From Balneola sp. EhC07 (GTDB lineage: Bacteria; Bacteroidota; Rhodothermia; Balneolales; Balneolaceae), in contig NZ_LXYG01000015.1 in the NCBI RefSeq assembly GCF_001650905.1, forward strand, positions 101,615 to 165,614: DNA of 64,000 bases, written 5' to 3'. The notes under the pieces were generated by a model. The model was not told the DNA's origin and made no database searches. It was given only the letters and a program-made list of their open reading frames with translations. The position numbers were made by a program, and so were the translations under genes. Shown piece by piece: positions 54,157 to 63,385 of the stretch. Within the stretch, counting starts at the first letter, position 1. Every line of letters begins with the position of its first letter.

Positions 54157-55043
54157 TGTCAGCAGACGAACTAAACATCAATTATACTCGCGAAGCATTT
54201 ATGAATCCCATTAACCTGGGAGGATTATTGATCGCAACACTTACCGCTTTTTTCATCAGCGATTTTGGAGATGCTTCTAGTGTGATGCTAACCACAGTGT
54301 TTGGTTTGGAGCTGATGTACTTGGGTATAGTTCCTAAGCTGCCTCGTTTCAGAAAAAAGACGGAACTTAAAAAGATCAAGGAGCGTCACGCTTCCAGTAA
54401 TGAAAAAGATCTGTTTCAATCGCTGGATTCTGCAAGCCAGAAACGCTTTTTAGTACTTAAGCATCTTGCTAAAATGGTGCAGGAAAACTTCGAAAAACTT
54501 CCGTACAGCTCACAGGGATTGCTGGATAATATTGGTAAGAAAATTGAAGAACTGTTGGGGAATTATCTCACACTTCTGGATCTGATAAAACGCTATGAAG
54601 TGTATCTGAATACTTCTCTGGAAACAAATCTTAAGGAAGAAGTAATCCGACAAATAGAAGAAATTAAGACGATCGAATCAGAAAAACTGAAGCGTACAAA
54701 AGCACGACGTGTGGCGATCATGCAAAAAAGGCTTCAGAAATTTAAGATCGCTAAAGAGAAATATTTAGTGTGTGAAACTCATTTGGAAACCATAGAAGAT
54801 GCTGTCAGATATATCTATGAGCAATCTATGACCATGAGTAATCCGGAAGAAATTGGCTTCCAATTAGATAACTTGTTAACCGAAGTGGATGAAACTTCGC
54901 AATTGATTGACGACTTAGATCAGGATATCTTACCTGAGTATACCACGGAATGGGAAACTGAACTGGACTTTGATTCTATTTTAGATGAACTTTCTGATGA
55001 TGTATCAAACGTGTCAAGCACAAAGAAACAAGTTAAAGAATAA
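54156..55043 (+). CDS. Membrane-anchored coiled-coil protein of unknown function
   Basis: 295 residues. Two adjacent hydrophobic helices (about 17-36 and 40-59) form a membrane hairpin, followed by RFRKKTELKKIKERH, positively charged and so probably cytoplasmic. A long coiled-coil/helical domain (about 90-280) and an acidic tail complete it. I do not recognise the family. It shares one base with the preceding gene and lies three bases before the enoyl-CoA hydratase gene. Its layout suggests a membrane receptor or anchor for the PspA-like proteins encoded upstream (inference). Confidence 0.65.
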   Translation: MSADELNINYTREAFMNPINLGGLLIATLTAFFISDFGDASSVMLTTVFGLELMYLGIVPKLPRFRKKTELKKIKERHASSNEKDLFQSLDSASQKRFLVLKHLAKMVQENFEKLPYSSQGLLDNIGKKIEELLGNYLTLLDLIKRYEVYLNTSLETNLKEEVIRQIEEIKTIESEKLKRTKARRVAIMQKRLQKFKIAKEKYLVCETHLETIEDAVRYIYEQSMTMSNPEEIGFQLDNLLTEVDETSQLIDDLDQDILPEYTTEWETELDFDSILDELSDDVSNVSSTKKQVKE

Positions 55044-55046
55044 TTC

Positions 55047-55826
55047 ATGAGCTTATCATTTGAAACACTACTTCTGGATGTAGATGAATCTGGAGTGTGT
55101 GTACTTACTGTAAACCGTCCCGATAAAATGAATGCGTTAAATAATCAGGTTTTTGAAGAACTTGATTCAGCGCTGGATCATATCAGAGAGAGCAAAGAAA
55201 TTAAGGCACTTATTGTAACCGGTGCCGGCGATAAAGCTTTTGTAGCCGGAGCTGATATCAAAGAATTAAACACTTTGGGAGATTCTGAGGCAAAAAAGAA
55301 ATCACTTCGCGGGCAAAGAGTTTTTCAGAAACTGGAAGACCTGACTATACCTGTAATTGCAGCCGTTAATGGTTATGCTTTGGGTGGAGGATGTGAATTT
55401 GCAATGGCTTGTCATGTTCGTATTGCTTCTGAAAATGCATTGTTGGGCTTACCTGAAGTCAGTCTGGGATTAATTCCGGGATATGGAGGGACTCAGCGTT
55501 TACCTAAATTAGTAGGAGAAGCTAAAGCTCTTGAATTGACATTGACAGGTAGATTTGTAAAAGCTGAAGAAGCCAAGGAAATTGGATTGGTGAATCAGAT
55601 AGCAGAAGAATCAGCTTTAGAGTCAGCCAAAGAAATGGTCAAAAGCATGCTTAAACAAGGACCACTTGCTTTAAAAAATGCTATCTTGGCAATTAAGGAA
55701 TCAGGTAATGAGTCAGGGTATAATTCCGAAGCAAATTTATTTGGAGAATTGTACAACACTGATGATTTTAAAGAAGGTACAAGTGCGTTTCTGGAAAAAA
55801 GGAAACCATCTTTTACCGGTAAATAA
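55047..55826 (+). CDS. Enoyl-CoA hydratase/isomerase (crotonase) family protein
   Basis: A 259-residue crotonase. The oxyanion-hole elements FVAGADIKELN (about 65-75) and GYALGGGCEFAMACHVRIAS (about 108-127) are followed by the catalytic acidic residues in LPEVSLGLIPGYGGTQRLPKLVG (about 135-157): both the Glu in CEFAMAC and the one in PEVSLG are present, as in true hydratases. It should hydrate short-chain enoyl-CoA. It is set between the membrane coiled-coil gene (three-base gap) and the CNNM gene (83-base gap), an unexpected metabolic gene in a membrane-stress run. Confidence 0.92.
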   Translation: MSLSFETLLLDVDESGVCVLTVNRPDKMNALNNQVFEELDSALDHIRESKEIKALIVTGAGDKAFVAGADIKELNTLGDSEAKKKSLRGQRVFQKLEDLTIPVIAAVNGYALGGGCEFAMACHVRIASENALLGLPEVSLGLIPGYGGTQRLPKLVGEAKALELTLTGRFVKAEEAKEIGLVNQIAEESALESAKEMVKSMLKQGPLALKNAILAIKESGNESGYNSEANLFGELYNTDDFKEGTSAFLEKRKPSFTGK

Positions 55827-55909
55827 GAACTAACATTTCGTTAATGAAAGACGAACCTCCATCGAGTTTCACATATTGTAAAGAAGTAGAAAAGGGAGCC
55901 AAATAAATT

Positions 55910-57184
55910 ATGGAATGGCTTCTCATTACCGGAACTATTTTATTGAGTGGATTTTTTTCGGGATCCGAAATTGCATTTGTAACGGCAAACAAACTCAAAC
56001 TTGAAGTAGCTTCCAGAAAAAACAATCTCATCTCAAGTTCGATAGGTTTTTTTACTAAAAATCCGGACACTTTTCTCACAACTACTCTTGTTGGAAATAA
56101 CATCGTAAATGTTGTTTATGCTACTTTAATGGCTCTGTTTCTTGTAGAACCCATTATGCATTACACTGAATTGTGGTTTGGTGTTGAGCCGTCATCATTT
56201 CAGATATTGGCAATACAAACATTTATAGCTTCGCTCATTATTATGCTTTTTGGCGAGATACTCCCTAAAGCTATTTTCAGAGCACAAGCAGATATCATGG
56301 TTAATGTGATAGCACTTCCATTGAGATTATTTTACTGGATATTAAGACCGTTGATTGCTATTGCAAACGGATCTTCCAATGTGCTGATCAAATGGTTGGT
56401 TCCTGATGCTGAAAAAACCGAACAATTTTATCGAAGGCAGGATGTGGAGCTGATCGTAAAGGAACTCAGGGAAAGCGGAGGAAGTGAAGATATTGATGAA
56501 GATGATTCTGAGATCTTGCATAATGTACTGGAGCTTTCAAATATGCGCGTTAAGGAATCCATGATCCCACGCATCGATATTGAAGCTGTGGATAAATCTA
56601 CGCCAATTGAAGATGTGCTGAATACCATGATCGAATCGGGTCATTCAAAATTACCGGTGTACCGAGATAGTATTGACGATGTCATTGGTGTTGTATTTGC
56701 TCACGATTTTTTCAAAAACCCAAAGTCGTTGCATGAGATCATTCGTCCAATAAAATTGGTTCCTTCCAGTAAAAAGTCCAAAGATCTGATGCAGGAATTT
56801 CGTCAGTCTAATTTATCTGTAGCAATTGTTCTGGACGAGTATGGCGGAACAGCAGGAATGATCACCATCGAAGATCTCCTCGAAGAAGTAGTTGGTGATA
56901 TTCAGGATGAATACGATACCGATAGTGAGGTAATGAAACGAATCGCGCCAAACAACTTTGTGGTAAGCGGAAATGTTGAAATTGATGAGTTAATGAATGC
57001 CTTCGAAGAAATTAAAATTCCTTTGGAACCTTCTCAGTATGATACCGTAGCGGGTTATGTTATCAATCATTTGGGGCGCATTCCAAAAGTGAATGAAGAA
57101 GTGCTGATTGAAGGCAATAAATTCATAATTAGTAAGGCAACTCAAAGCCGAATTGAGACAATAAGACTAACTATTATTGAGTAG
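55910..57184 (+). CDS. CNNM/CBS/CorC-type membrane protein
   Basis: 424 residues. A DUF21/CNNM domain (about 1-190; [31 protein letters not shown]) is followed by a CBS pair (about 205-330; [39 protein letters not shown]) and a CorC/HlyC domain (about 340-420). Family members are linked to magnesium or other cation transport and are often labelled 'hemolysin family'. It is a paralogue of the GldE-like protein at 45218. It is the fifth gene of the pspA run, and the AAA+ gene follows after five bases. Confidence 0.9.
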   Translation: MEWLLITGTILLSGFFSGSEIAFVTANKLKLEVASRKNNLISSSIGFFTKNPDTFLTTTLVGNNIVNVVYATLMALFLVEPIMHYTELWFGVEPSSFQILAIQTFIASLIIMLFGEILPKAIFRAQADIMVNVIALPLRLFYWILRPLIAIANGSSNVLIKWLVPDAEKTEQFYRRQDVELIVKELRESGGSEDIDEDDSEILHNVLELSNMRVKESMIPRIDIEAVDKSTPIEDVLNTMIESGHSKLPVYRDSIDDVIGVVFAHDFFKNPKSLHEIIRPIKLVPSSKKSKDLMQEFRQSNLSVAIVLDEYGGTAGMITIEDLLEEVVGDIQDEYDTDSEVMKRIAPNNFVVSGNVEIDELMNAFEEIKIPLEPSQYDTVAGYVINHLGRIPKVNEEVLIEGNKFIISKATQSRIETIRLTIIE

Positions 57185-57189
57185 GGCAT

Positions 57190-58902
57190 ATGTTTGATCA
57201 TTATCCGAAGTGGTCGCAGGAATTTGCGAGAAAATACCTTAGCAGAACCATAAATACTTTTTTGATTCACGGAAACGTGCACGATATGGTTGCACTCAAA
57301 ACCGATGAAGGAACAGAATTCAATCGTTTGAAGTCGTTTCTGTCAGATGAATTTTTTGGAGCCCGTGATTTTGTTGTGTTCTACGACAGAGCTTCCGGAA
57401 TTTACTTCAGAGACAAAGAATCTCAACAGGATTTTAATCAGGCTATAGCAGGCCGAGACAGCATTGTTGGAACTGATTATGCCAAAAAGATGCCTAAGGA
57501 TCCTGTCCGTGTGATGTCTTTACTGGAACAGTACTTCCGACTTCGTTTAGATCAAAAGAAAAGCATAGCGCTTATAATCGATTATGCAGAAACCATCATA
57601 CCGATGAGTGATGCCGGTTCAACCGGAAACGAGGACAGAACTTCTCAGGTTTATTTATCACGATGGGCACATGACCCTATGTTTTTAGCTTCAGATTTTA
57701 CTTGTGTGATGATCACCGAAAATCTTGCAGATCTGAATAAAACCATTGTTCAGAATCCATACACCACAGAGATCAAGATAAATATTCCGGGAGAGGAAGA
57801 TCGTCTGGCGTTTGTAAAATATGAGACGCAAAACGACGATTTCAAAAAGTTATCGGATGTTTCTCCTGCGATCATAGCTCAGCAAACGGCCGGATTGAAT
57901 TACGTGAATATCCGAAGTGTGCTTTCGAACGCTCGTGAAAATCAGGAGAAGATCACCTTCGATGGATTATCGGAAAACAAGAAAGATCTGATCGAAGCGG
58001 AAGCATATGGATTGTTAGAATTTGTGGAAACGCCGTATTCGCTCGATAACGTAGCGGGACATACTCATGTGAAGCAACACCTTCGTCAGGCGGTTAAAGC
58101 CCTTAAAGCAGGCCGACAGGATGTAATGCCGATGGGTTATCTGGTTTGTGGTCCGGTAGGAACGGGAAAAACCTTTTTAGTGACTTGTTTTGCAAGCGAA
58201 GTTGGAATACCAATGGTAAAACTGAAGAATTTCAGAAGCCAATGGCAGGGTGTAACGGAAGGAAATCTCGAAAAGATCTTGTCGTTGTTGAAAGCGATGT
58301 CGCCGGTAGCGGTGATGATCGATGAAGCCGACGCATATTTAGGCGATAGATCATCCGGAGGAGACAGCGGAGTTTCCAGCCGTGTGTTTTCGCAGATCGC
58401 TACTTTTATGAGTGATACCACCAATCGTGGTAAAATTGTTTGGTTTTTGATGACGGCTCGTCCGGATCTGATGCCTATCGATTTAAAGCGACAGGGTAGG
58501 GCGGAAGAGCATTTAGCATTGTTCCCACCTCATACCAAAGAAGAGCGAATTGAGCTGTATGAAGCAATGGCTAAGAAGACTAGCTTGAAGCTTACTGAGG
58601 ATTATATTCCTGCAGTTGTTCAGCAAGGTTTAAAAACATTCTCGGGAGCCGATATGGAAGCGGCTTTAACACGAGCAAAATTCCGTGCAGCGGCAGAAGG
58701 CAGGAAGAAAGTCACACCGGAAATTCTGGATGCAGCATTAGCAGATTTCATCCCACCAACCTATCCGGAGGAAGTGGAATTACAAACTTTGAATGCAGTG
58801 ATCGAATGTACTTCAAAAGAACTGTTACCAGAGCGCTATCGCGAGATGGACAGAAATGAGATTCTTTCTACAATCGAGGAATTGAAGTTTAGAGTAGGCT
58901 AA
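57190..58902 (+). CDS. AAA+ ATPase with degenerate N-terminal ATPase-like domain
   Basis: 570 residues. The C-terminal AAA module is complete: Walker A GPVGTGKT (321-328), Walker B VMIDEADA (375-382), a sensor-1-like FLMTARPD (419-426), candidate arginine fingers Arg434/Arg437 and a sensor-2 helix FSGADMEAAL (484-493). Residues 1-280 look like a second ATPase fold without a P-loop: FLIHGNVHDMV sits where Walker A would be, and IALIIDYAE (126-134) resembles a Walker B strand. This two-part layout recalls Ycf46-type AAA proteins. It is the last gene of the pspA run. By analogy with Vps4 on ESCRT-III it may remodel PspA assemblies (inference). Confidence 0.88.
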   Translation: MFDHYPKWSQEFARKYLSRTINTFLIHGNVHDMVALKTDEGTEFNRLKSFLSDEFFGARDFVVFYDRASGIYFRDKESQQDFNQAIAGRDSIVGTDYAKKMPKDPVRVMSLLEQYFRLRLDQKKSIALIIDYAETIIPMSDAGSTGNEDRTSQVYLSRWAHDPMFLASDFTCVMITENLADLNKTIVQNPYTTEIKINIPGEEDRLAFVKYETQNDDFKKLSDVSPAIIAQQTAGLNYVNIRSVLSNARENQEKITFDGLSENKKDLIEAEAYGLLEFVETPYSLDNVAGHTHVKQHLRQAVKALKAGRQDVMPMGYLVCGPVGTGKTFLVTCFASEVGIPMVKLKNFRSQWQGVTEGNLEKILSLLKAMSPVAVMIDEADAYLGDRSSGGDSGVSSRVFSQIATFMSDTTNRGKIVWFLMTARPDLMPIDLKRQGRAEEHLALFPPHTKEERIELYEAMAKKTSLKLTEDYIPAVVQQGLKTFSGADMEAALTRAKFRAAAEGRKKVTPEILDAALADFIPPTYPEEVELQTLNAVIECTSKELLPERYREMDRNEILSTIEELKFRVG

Positions 58903-58994
58903 AGTTTCTAGAAACAAAAGACAAAACCCAAATTTCAAATTACAAAAGTGTAGTTTTCGGGTTCTGCATCAAAAGCGTTTGTTTGGAATGTTTC

Positions 58995-59047
58995 TCCATC
59001 CCAAGCTCTTGCTTGGGATTATTAGAAGGGAGCTCCTGCTCCCAATA
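58995..59047 (+). repeat. Paired-hairpin repeat, left copy
   Basis: Two stems in a row, catcccaag-ctctt-gcttgggat and gggagc-tcct-gctccc, ending in aata. A near-identical pair lies at 59505-59557, so the two copies bracket the broken gene at 59063-59509. Confidence 0.8.
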
Positions 59048-59062
59048 CTTTTTTTGATTACT

Positions 59063-59509
59063 CTATGGATTCTGAAAGTAGTCTAATACTATCTTGTCCT
59101 CCGTCAAAATATGATCAGTAAGGTGAAAGACTTCATCGATCCATTCATGTTCAAGTGATTCTTCACGATCTAAGAATCTCCCAAGCAATTCAACATTTGA
59201 CCAAGGGGAGTTTTCTTTATTTACCATTCCTATTTGAAAGTTATCGTGATCCATTCTTATTTCAAATGGGAATGCAAATCTATGTTCAGGAATTTCATTG
59301 ATTCCTCAATCACCTAAACTAATAACCCCAAAGGCAAATTTATCATCATGATTCTCTGTGAATTTAATGTAATAAACGGAATGGGCATTTCCGTTACTGT
59401 AAACAAATCGAGTTAATGTAGTAGATTTATGCCCAAAACATTCACATTTATTTTTGACTGGTTTACTGAATTCTATTTCAATCACATTTCTTAATTTTAG
59501 TTTTTCCAT
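59063..59509 (-). pseudogene. Small hypothetical gene interrupted by one in-frame TGA
   Basis: The minus-strand frame runs from ATG at 59509 for 67 codons to a TGA at 59306-59308, then continues in the same frame for 80 more sense codons to a stop ending at 59063. Read through, it is a compact protein of about 148 residues. The break falls in VISLGD-TGA-GINEIPEHRFAFPFEIR, where a Trp (TGG) would fit well. The second part could restart at ATG 59254. Family not recognised; a Cys-x-Cys (KCECFGHKS) lies near residue 23. A nonsense mutation or a sequencing error is more likely than recoding. Confidence 0.75.
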
Positions 59510-59557
59510 CCCAAGTTCTTGCTTGGGATGGCAATAAAGGAGCTCCTGCTCCCAATA
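59505..59557 (+). repeat. Paired-hairpin repeat, right copy
   Basis: The same two stems as at 58995-59047 (catcccaag-ttctt-gcttgggat, then ggagctcctgctccc and aata), with the spacer changed. Its left end touches the start codon of the interrupted gene. The rest of the gap to 59696 holds nothing I can support. Confidence 0.8.
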
Positions 59558-59696
59558 AATAACGTTTAATATTGTACGGAATTGATCTGATCATTTCTAA
59601 TCACATTCGGAAAGTAATCGTTTAAAAAAAGTAATTGATTTAATGAAAGTCTGGATTCCGGAGCAGCAAGCTGTTTACTTTATAAATCCTAAGTTT

Positions 59697-60725
59697 CTAA
59701 TTTTTGCCCAATATTTTAATAATTCGACCATATACAATATCCGCTAAATTCCAGTTGTATAACTTGGGATCAGTTGTGCTTGTAAACTGAATAACCACTG
59801 CATCAATATCTTCGTCGTATTCGGCAATACTCTGATAACCGGGAACCCATCCTTTGTGATCATATTGATAAATTGAAGAGTAGATTTCCTGTTCTCCTTC
59901 TTCAAATAATGTCCCATTATTCAATGCACGCAGAAAGATCCCGACATCTTCAGCGGTGGCCAGCATACCATGCTCGTCTTCTTTTAAATCAAAAGGATGT
60001 CCAACGTGATATCCGCTCATCACGCTGTCAATATTTACTTCATCTAGTGATGCGAAAGTATTGTTAAGATTCAGCGGTGTCAGAACTTCTTTCTGAATGA
60101 ACTGAAAGGTCTCATAACCCAGAATATTTTCCATGATCTTATTGAGCAACAGATAATTAGTATTGCAATATTCGTAGTCTTCATCGGGTTCAAAGTTAGC
60201 CGGTTTGTCCAGAATCAGTGCAAGACTTTCTTCGTAGGTTTGTGTTGGAGCAGCCCAAAAATTCGGGGCATCTGTAAAATTGGGAATACCGCTTCGATGC
60301 TTTACCATCATTCTCAAAGTGATTGTACTTGCATTTTCGATCCTTCCATCAAGTTCGGGTAGGTAATCAGCAAGAGTTTCATCGAGATCCAAACGACCGT
60401 CATTGACCAGTTTAGTAACAGAAACCGCAGTGTAGAGCTTGCTGATACTGGCGATCTTGAATAAAGCTTTAGGATTGGCGGGTATTCTATTTTCCTTATT
60501 GTGAAAGCCCGCTGCATAAAAAGCGGGAGGTTTGCCCCCCTCATCTACATAAACTATTATTCCATCAAAACCATGTTCGATCGCTTCATTTGCTTGATCC
60601 TGAACCGAGTCGGGCAGAGGTAATATCCACGCCCACACTAAAAGCCAGGGCACAAAGAATAAGGAAGTTATAGTGCCAACCAGCAATACTATTCTGAGTA
60701 CAAGTTTTTTGGGTTTCTTTTTCAT
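59697..60725 (-). CDS. Serine hydrolase of the class C beta-lactamase family
   Basis: A 342-residue protein with an N-terminal membrane anchor or signal (about 10-36). The nucleophile motif is Ser93-x-x-Lys96 (ASISK), and the second motif is Tyr186-Cys-Asn188 (YCN). The third KTG-like box is replaced by something near HKGWVPG. Such proteins are peptidases or esterases related to DD-carboxypeptidases rather than true beta-lactamases in most cases. It is slightly shorter than the usual 380-450 residues. It lies 26 bases downstream of the YdeI-type gene on the same strand. Confidence 0.9.
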   Translation of the reverse strand: MKKKPKKLVLRIVLLVGTITSLFFVPWLLVWAWILPLPDSVQDQANEAIEHGFDGIIVYVDEGGKPPAFYAAGFHNKENRIPANPKALFKIASISKLYTAVSVTKLVNDGRLDLDETLADYLPELDGRIENASTITLRMMVKHRSGIPNFTDAPNFWAAPTQTYEESLALILDKPANFEPDEDYEYCNTNYLLLNKIMENILGYETFQFIQKEVLTPLNLNNTFASLDEVNIDSVMSGYHVGHPFDLKEDEHGMLATAEDVGIFLRALNNGTLFEEGEQEIYSSIYQYDHKGWVPGYQSIAEYDEDIDAVVIQFTSTTDPKLYNWNLADIVYGRIIKILGKN

Positions 60726-60751
60726 GTGATTTCAGGGCTTTTATCTTTTTG

Positions 60752-61327
60752 TTACCGGAATTGTTTTGGCTTCATGTTTTGACCGGCATCTTCTACGATC
60801 TGTTGAATTCTTTTTTGCCTTGTCTCATCTCTTTTAGCAGAAACTATCCAGTACAAGAGTTGTTTTTTAACAGATTTACTCAGGCTGTTAAAGTATTCCA
60901 TTGAGCCATTATACTTTTCAAATGCTGATTTCAGATCCTCAGGAATTACAAGTGCTTCAACTTCATCTAAAATTGTCCAGGAGCCGTTTTCTTTTGCGAC
61001 TTCAATAGTTTTGTAACCTGCTTCTTTCATAAGTCCCAGATCCATTAAAGTTTTAACTTTATCCTTATTGATCTTAGACCAATTACTTTTTGATTTTCGC
61101 TTACAGAAATACTGTCTGTATTTTTCATTATCTATGGCTTTTTTGGTGCTGTCTATCCAGCCAAAACAAAGCGCTTCATCTACTGATTCACTCCAGCTTA
61201 AATTATAGTTCGGAGATTTTTTCTTATAAAAGATAAGCCAAACAGCTTCTTTTTTATTGTGATTCAATTCGAGCCAATCTCTCCAATCCTTTTTGTCATT
61301 AGGACAAAACTCTTCAACATCTTTCAT
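60752..61327 (-). CDS. YdeI/OmpD-associated family protein
   Basis: A 191-residue cytoplasmic protein. The signature ALCFGWIDSTKK (about 53-64), with YRQYFCKRKSKSNWSKINKDKV, is typical of the YdeI/OmdA family. The C-terminal part IVSAKRDETRQKRIQQIVEDA matches the bacteriocin-protection (OmdA) tail of the family. The biochemical role is unclear. It is probably co-transcribed with the serine hydrolase gene that follows. Confidence 0.85.
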   Translation of the reverse strand: MKDVEEFCPNDKKDWRDWLELNHNKKEAVWLIFYKKKSPNYNLSWSESVDEALCFGWIDSTKKAIDNEKYRQYFCKRKSKSNWSKINKDKVKTLMDLGLMKEAGYKTIEVAKENGSWTILDEVEALVIPEDLKSAFEKYNGSMEYFNSLSKSVKKQLLYWIVSAKRDETRQKRIQQIVEDAGQNMKPKQFR

Positions 61328-61473
61328 ACTGTGTTTCGCATTTTCGCTAAGGATACTCCAATACCCAATAATTGTTACTAATATTTTAAGGGTTTGATCT
61401 GATCTTGTCTAGTTAGAACCGAAAAGTAAATCTGAATTAACAGGAATTGTAGTATGGAGTTTAGAAGAATCCT

Positions 61474-62448
61474 CTATTTCAAGATCTGATCCATCACCCA
61501 GGCAGTATGAGTAGCTGAATTTCCGGAAGAAGGGTGCAAAAAGTCCCTGTCCATCAACGCTCTTTTCATATTTTCAATATGATAAAACTGAATGTGTTCG
61601 GGATGTTCTATAAAGACTTTCTCTTGTTTGGTTTCGCTATCTAGTTCAATAGCTTCGTTCTTAAAAACAGAAAATCGGATCGTTCCTTTACTGCCGATGA
61701 TCTCAACTTCATCTTCATAACGATAACTTCCAAAATTCCAGCTTCCCGATCCGGTGATTCCATTTTCGTAAATCCACGAACCCGTAACCGCATCTTTAGC
61801 AGTGTATAAACCGAGTTGATTGGTGCTTATTCCTTCAGTTGTTCGAACAGAACCGAAATAGTAACTGAACAGATCTAGTCCATGGCAAGCCAGATCATCG
61901 AAATAACCGGCTTTGGCTATTTTGGCATCGGTGCGCCAATTATAAGTGCCAAGAAGATCGATATCCTTTGGAGGACAGGAGTAGTTCCAGTTTATATGCC
62001 TGACCTCTCCGATATACTTTTGATCAAGCCATTCTTTGATTTTAAGAAAACGAGGTAATGACCGGCGATAATAAGCTACAAACAAAGGGATTTTTTCGAT
62101 TTCGAAAGCCAGTGTAATCTCTTTGCATTCCTCATAGCTTGGTGCCATTGGTTTTTCAATACAGCACAGTTTTCCGGCTTTTGCAACTTTGAGCGCATAT
62201 TCTAAATGGGAGTCGGGAGGAGTTGCGATATAAACAGCATCAACGTCGTCATCATTGATCAATAGATCAGCATCGGTGTAATGCTTTTTAACTTTATGAC
62301 GCTCAGCGTAATCTTTCACTTTTTCTTCATCACGCCTCATTACAGCGATTAGCTCAAAGCCATCAACTTTTTGGTATGCCGGACCACTTTTAACTTCTGT
62401 TACATTACCGCAGCCAATAATTCCCCAACGTATAGTTTCCGAATTCAT
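61474..62448 (-). CDS. Gfo/Idh/MocA family NAD(P)-dependent oxidoreductase
   Basis: 324 residues. N-terminal Rossmann motif WGIIGCGNVTEVKSGPAY (8-25), then the conserved EKPMAPS (about 96-102), whose lysine is catalytic in the family, and a C-terminal alpha/beta domain with the active-site stretch DDLACHGLDLFSYYFG (about 180-195). Substrates are usually sugars or their derivatives; the specific one cannot be read from sequence. It stands alone, with 146 bases before the YdeI gene and 80 after the DUF6090 gene. Confidence 0.92.
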   Translation of the reverse strand: MNSETIRWGIIGCGNVTEVKSGPAYQKVDGFELIAVMRRDEEKVKDYAERHKVKKHYTDADLLINDDDVDAVYIATPPDSHLEYALKVAKAGKLCCIEKPMAPSYEECKEITLAFEIEKIPLFVAYYRRSLPRFLKIKEWLDQKYIGEVRHINWNYSCPPKDIDLLGTYNWRTDAKIAKAGYFDDLACHGLDLFSYYFGSVRTTEGISTNQLGLYTAKDAVTGSWIYENGITGSGSWNFGSYRYEDEVEIIGSKGTIRFSVFKNEAIELDSETKQEKVFIEHPEHIQFYHIENMKRALMDRDFLHPSSGNSATHTAWVMDQILK

Positions 62449-62528
62449 TTGGTAAAATTATCCTTATGCTTCTCCTAAGTAGGCGAGAACAAGCAATTAC
62501 TTATAACCATTGTTGTACTTTCGTTATT

Positions 62529-63260
62529 TTATTGGCAGTTTTTGAGTTCAATACAATCAATTCTATCCAGAATATCAGTATAAATCGTCTTAAGATTATT
62601 AATTCCTTCATAGAATACCATATTACCTTGTGACCAATATTTTAAAAGTTCAATTATGTTTGAATCATTCTCTATTTCATTAAAATCCATAAAAGTCTCG
62701 TAATATGTACTATCAGATTCTTTAATGAGAACACTATTTCTATATGGAATAAAAGCAGCTTCGTGAGAAACAGCAATATTCCTCCAATTTTCTAATTGTT
62801 TATCACTGAAATTTGAAAAAGATTCCGCTTGATTTAATAAGTCTCGTAATTTCAAATCAGTTATATTATTTAATGTTCCGGTAGAAACTAGTTCATTATA
62901 TGTGTCAGTTTTTAACTGCCAAGGATGGATATAATTAGGTCTGGCTATAATTTTTGAAGAATCTTGAGAATTGTTTTCAATTTTATTAATTAAAGCATTT
63001 AATTCTTTTGATAGATGTAAATATAATTCCTTATTTGATTCTATTTGCTGGATATTCCATGTTGCTTCTTCTTTTAAGCGAATTAAATATTGAACTTCCA
63101 ATGCAGTCTTTTTCTGATCTTCATTCCAATTGTTAATTTGCAGGGCTATCAGAATTCCAATAACAACAAGGAAGATTTCTCCAACTGCATAAATAAGATA
63201 CTTACTGAATTTGTTTTCAGTCAGCATCTTTTGTCTAATTTTTCTAAAGAATTTTATCAT
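62529..63260 (-). CDS. DUF6090 family membrane-anchored protein
   Basis: A 243-residue protein with the N-terminus MIKFFRKIRQKMLTENKFSK, then YLIYAVGEIFLVVIGILIALQINNWNE, the single-TM signature seen in the Bacteroidota DUF6090 family. A helical domain follows, with TYNELVSTGTLNNITDLKLRDLL near residues 118-140. Function is unknown. It is AT-rich compared with its neighbours and has no close operon partner. Confidence 0.85.
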   Translation of the reverse strand: MIKFFRKIRQKMLTENKFSKYLIYAVGEIFLVVIGILIALQINNWNEDQKKTALEVQYLIRLKEEATWNIQQIESNKELYLHLSKELNALINKIENNSQDSSKIIARPNYIHPWQLKTDTYNELVSTGTLNNITDLKLRDLLNQAESFSNFSDKQLENWRNIAVSHEAAFIPYRNSVLIKESDSTYYETFMDFNEIENDSNIIELLKYWSQGNMVFYEGINNLKTIYTDILDRIDCIELKNCQ

Positions 63261-63385
63261 TGGTTATCGGTTAGTCATAATGAAGCACAACAAAGGCATT
63301 ATACCCACTCTTTTTATGTAATTTTTAAAATAGTGGAGCTAATATGGATAAATGCAATTCAATTACCAAGACCGAATCAATTAGC

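Noticed and set aside
58904-58915. Palindrome gtttctagaaac just after the AAA+ gene as a terminator
   Set aside because: No following T-run and A/T-rich arms; evidence is too weak.
59306-59308. TGA read as selenocysteine or by stop-codon recoding
   Set aside because: Other genes in the window use TGA as a normal stop, and no SECIS-like hairpin or Sec genes were seen; a nonsense change from TGG is simpler.
59643-59747. 34-codon plus-strand open frame
   Set aside because: Overlaps the end of the serine hydrolase gene on the other strand and has no recognisable features.
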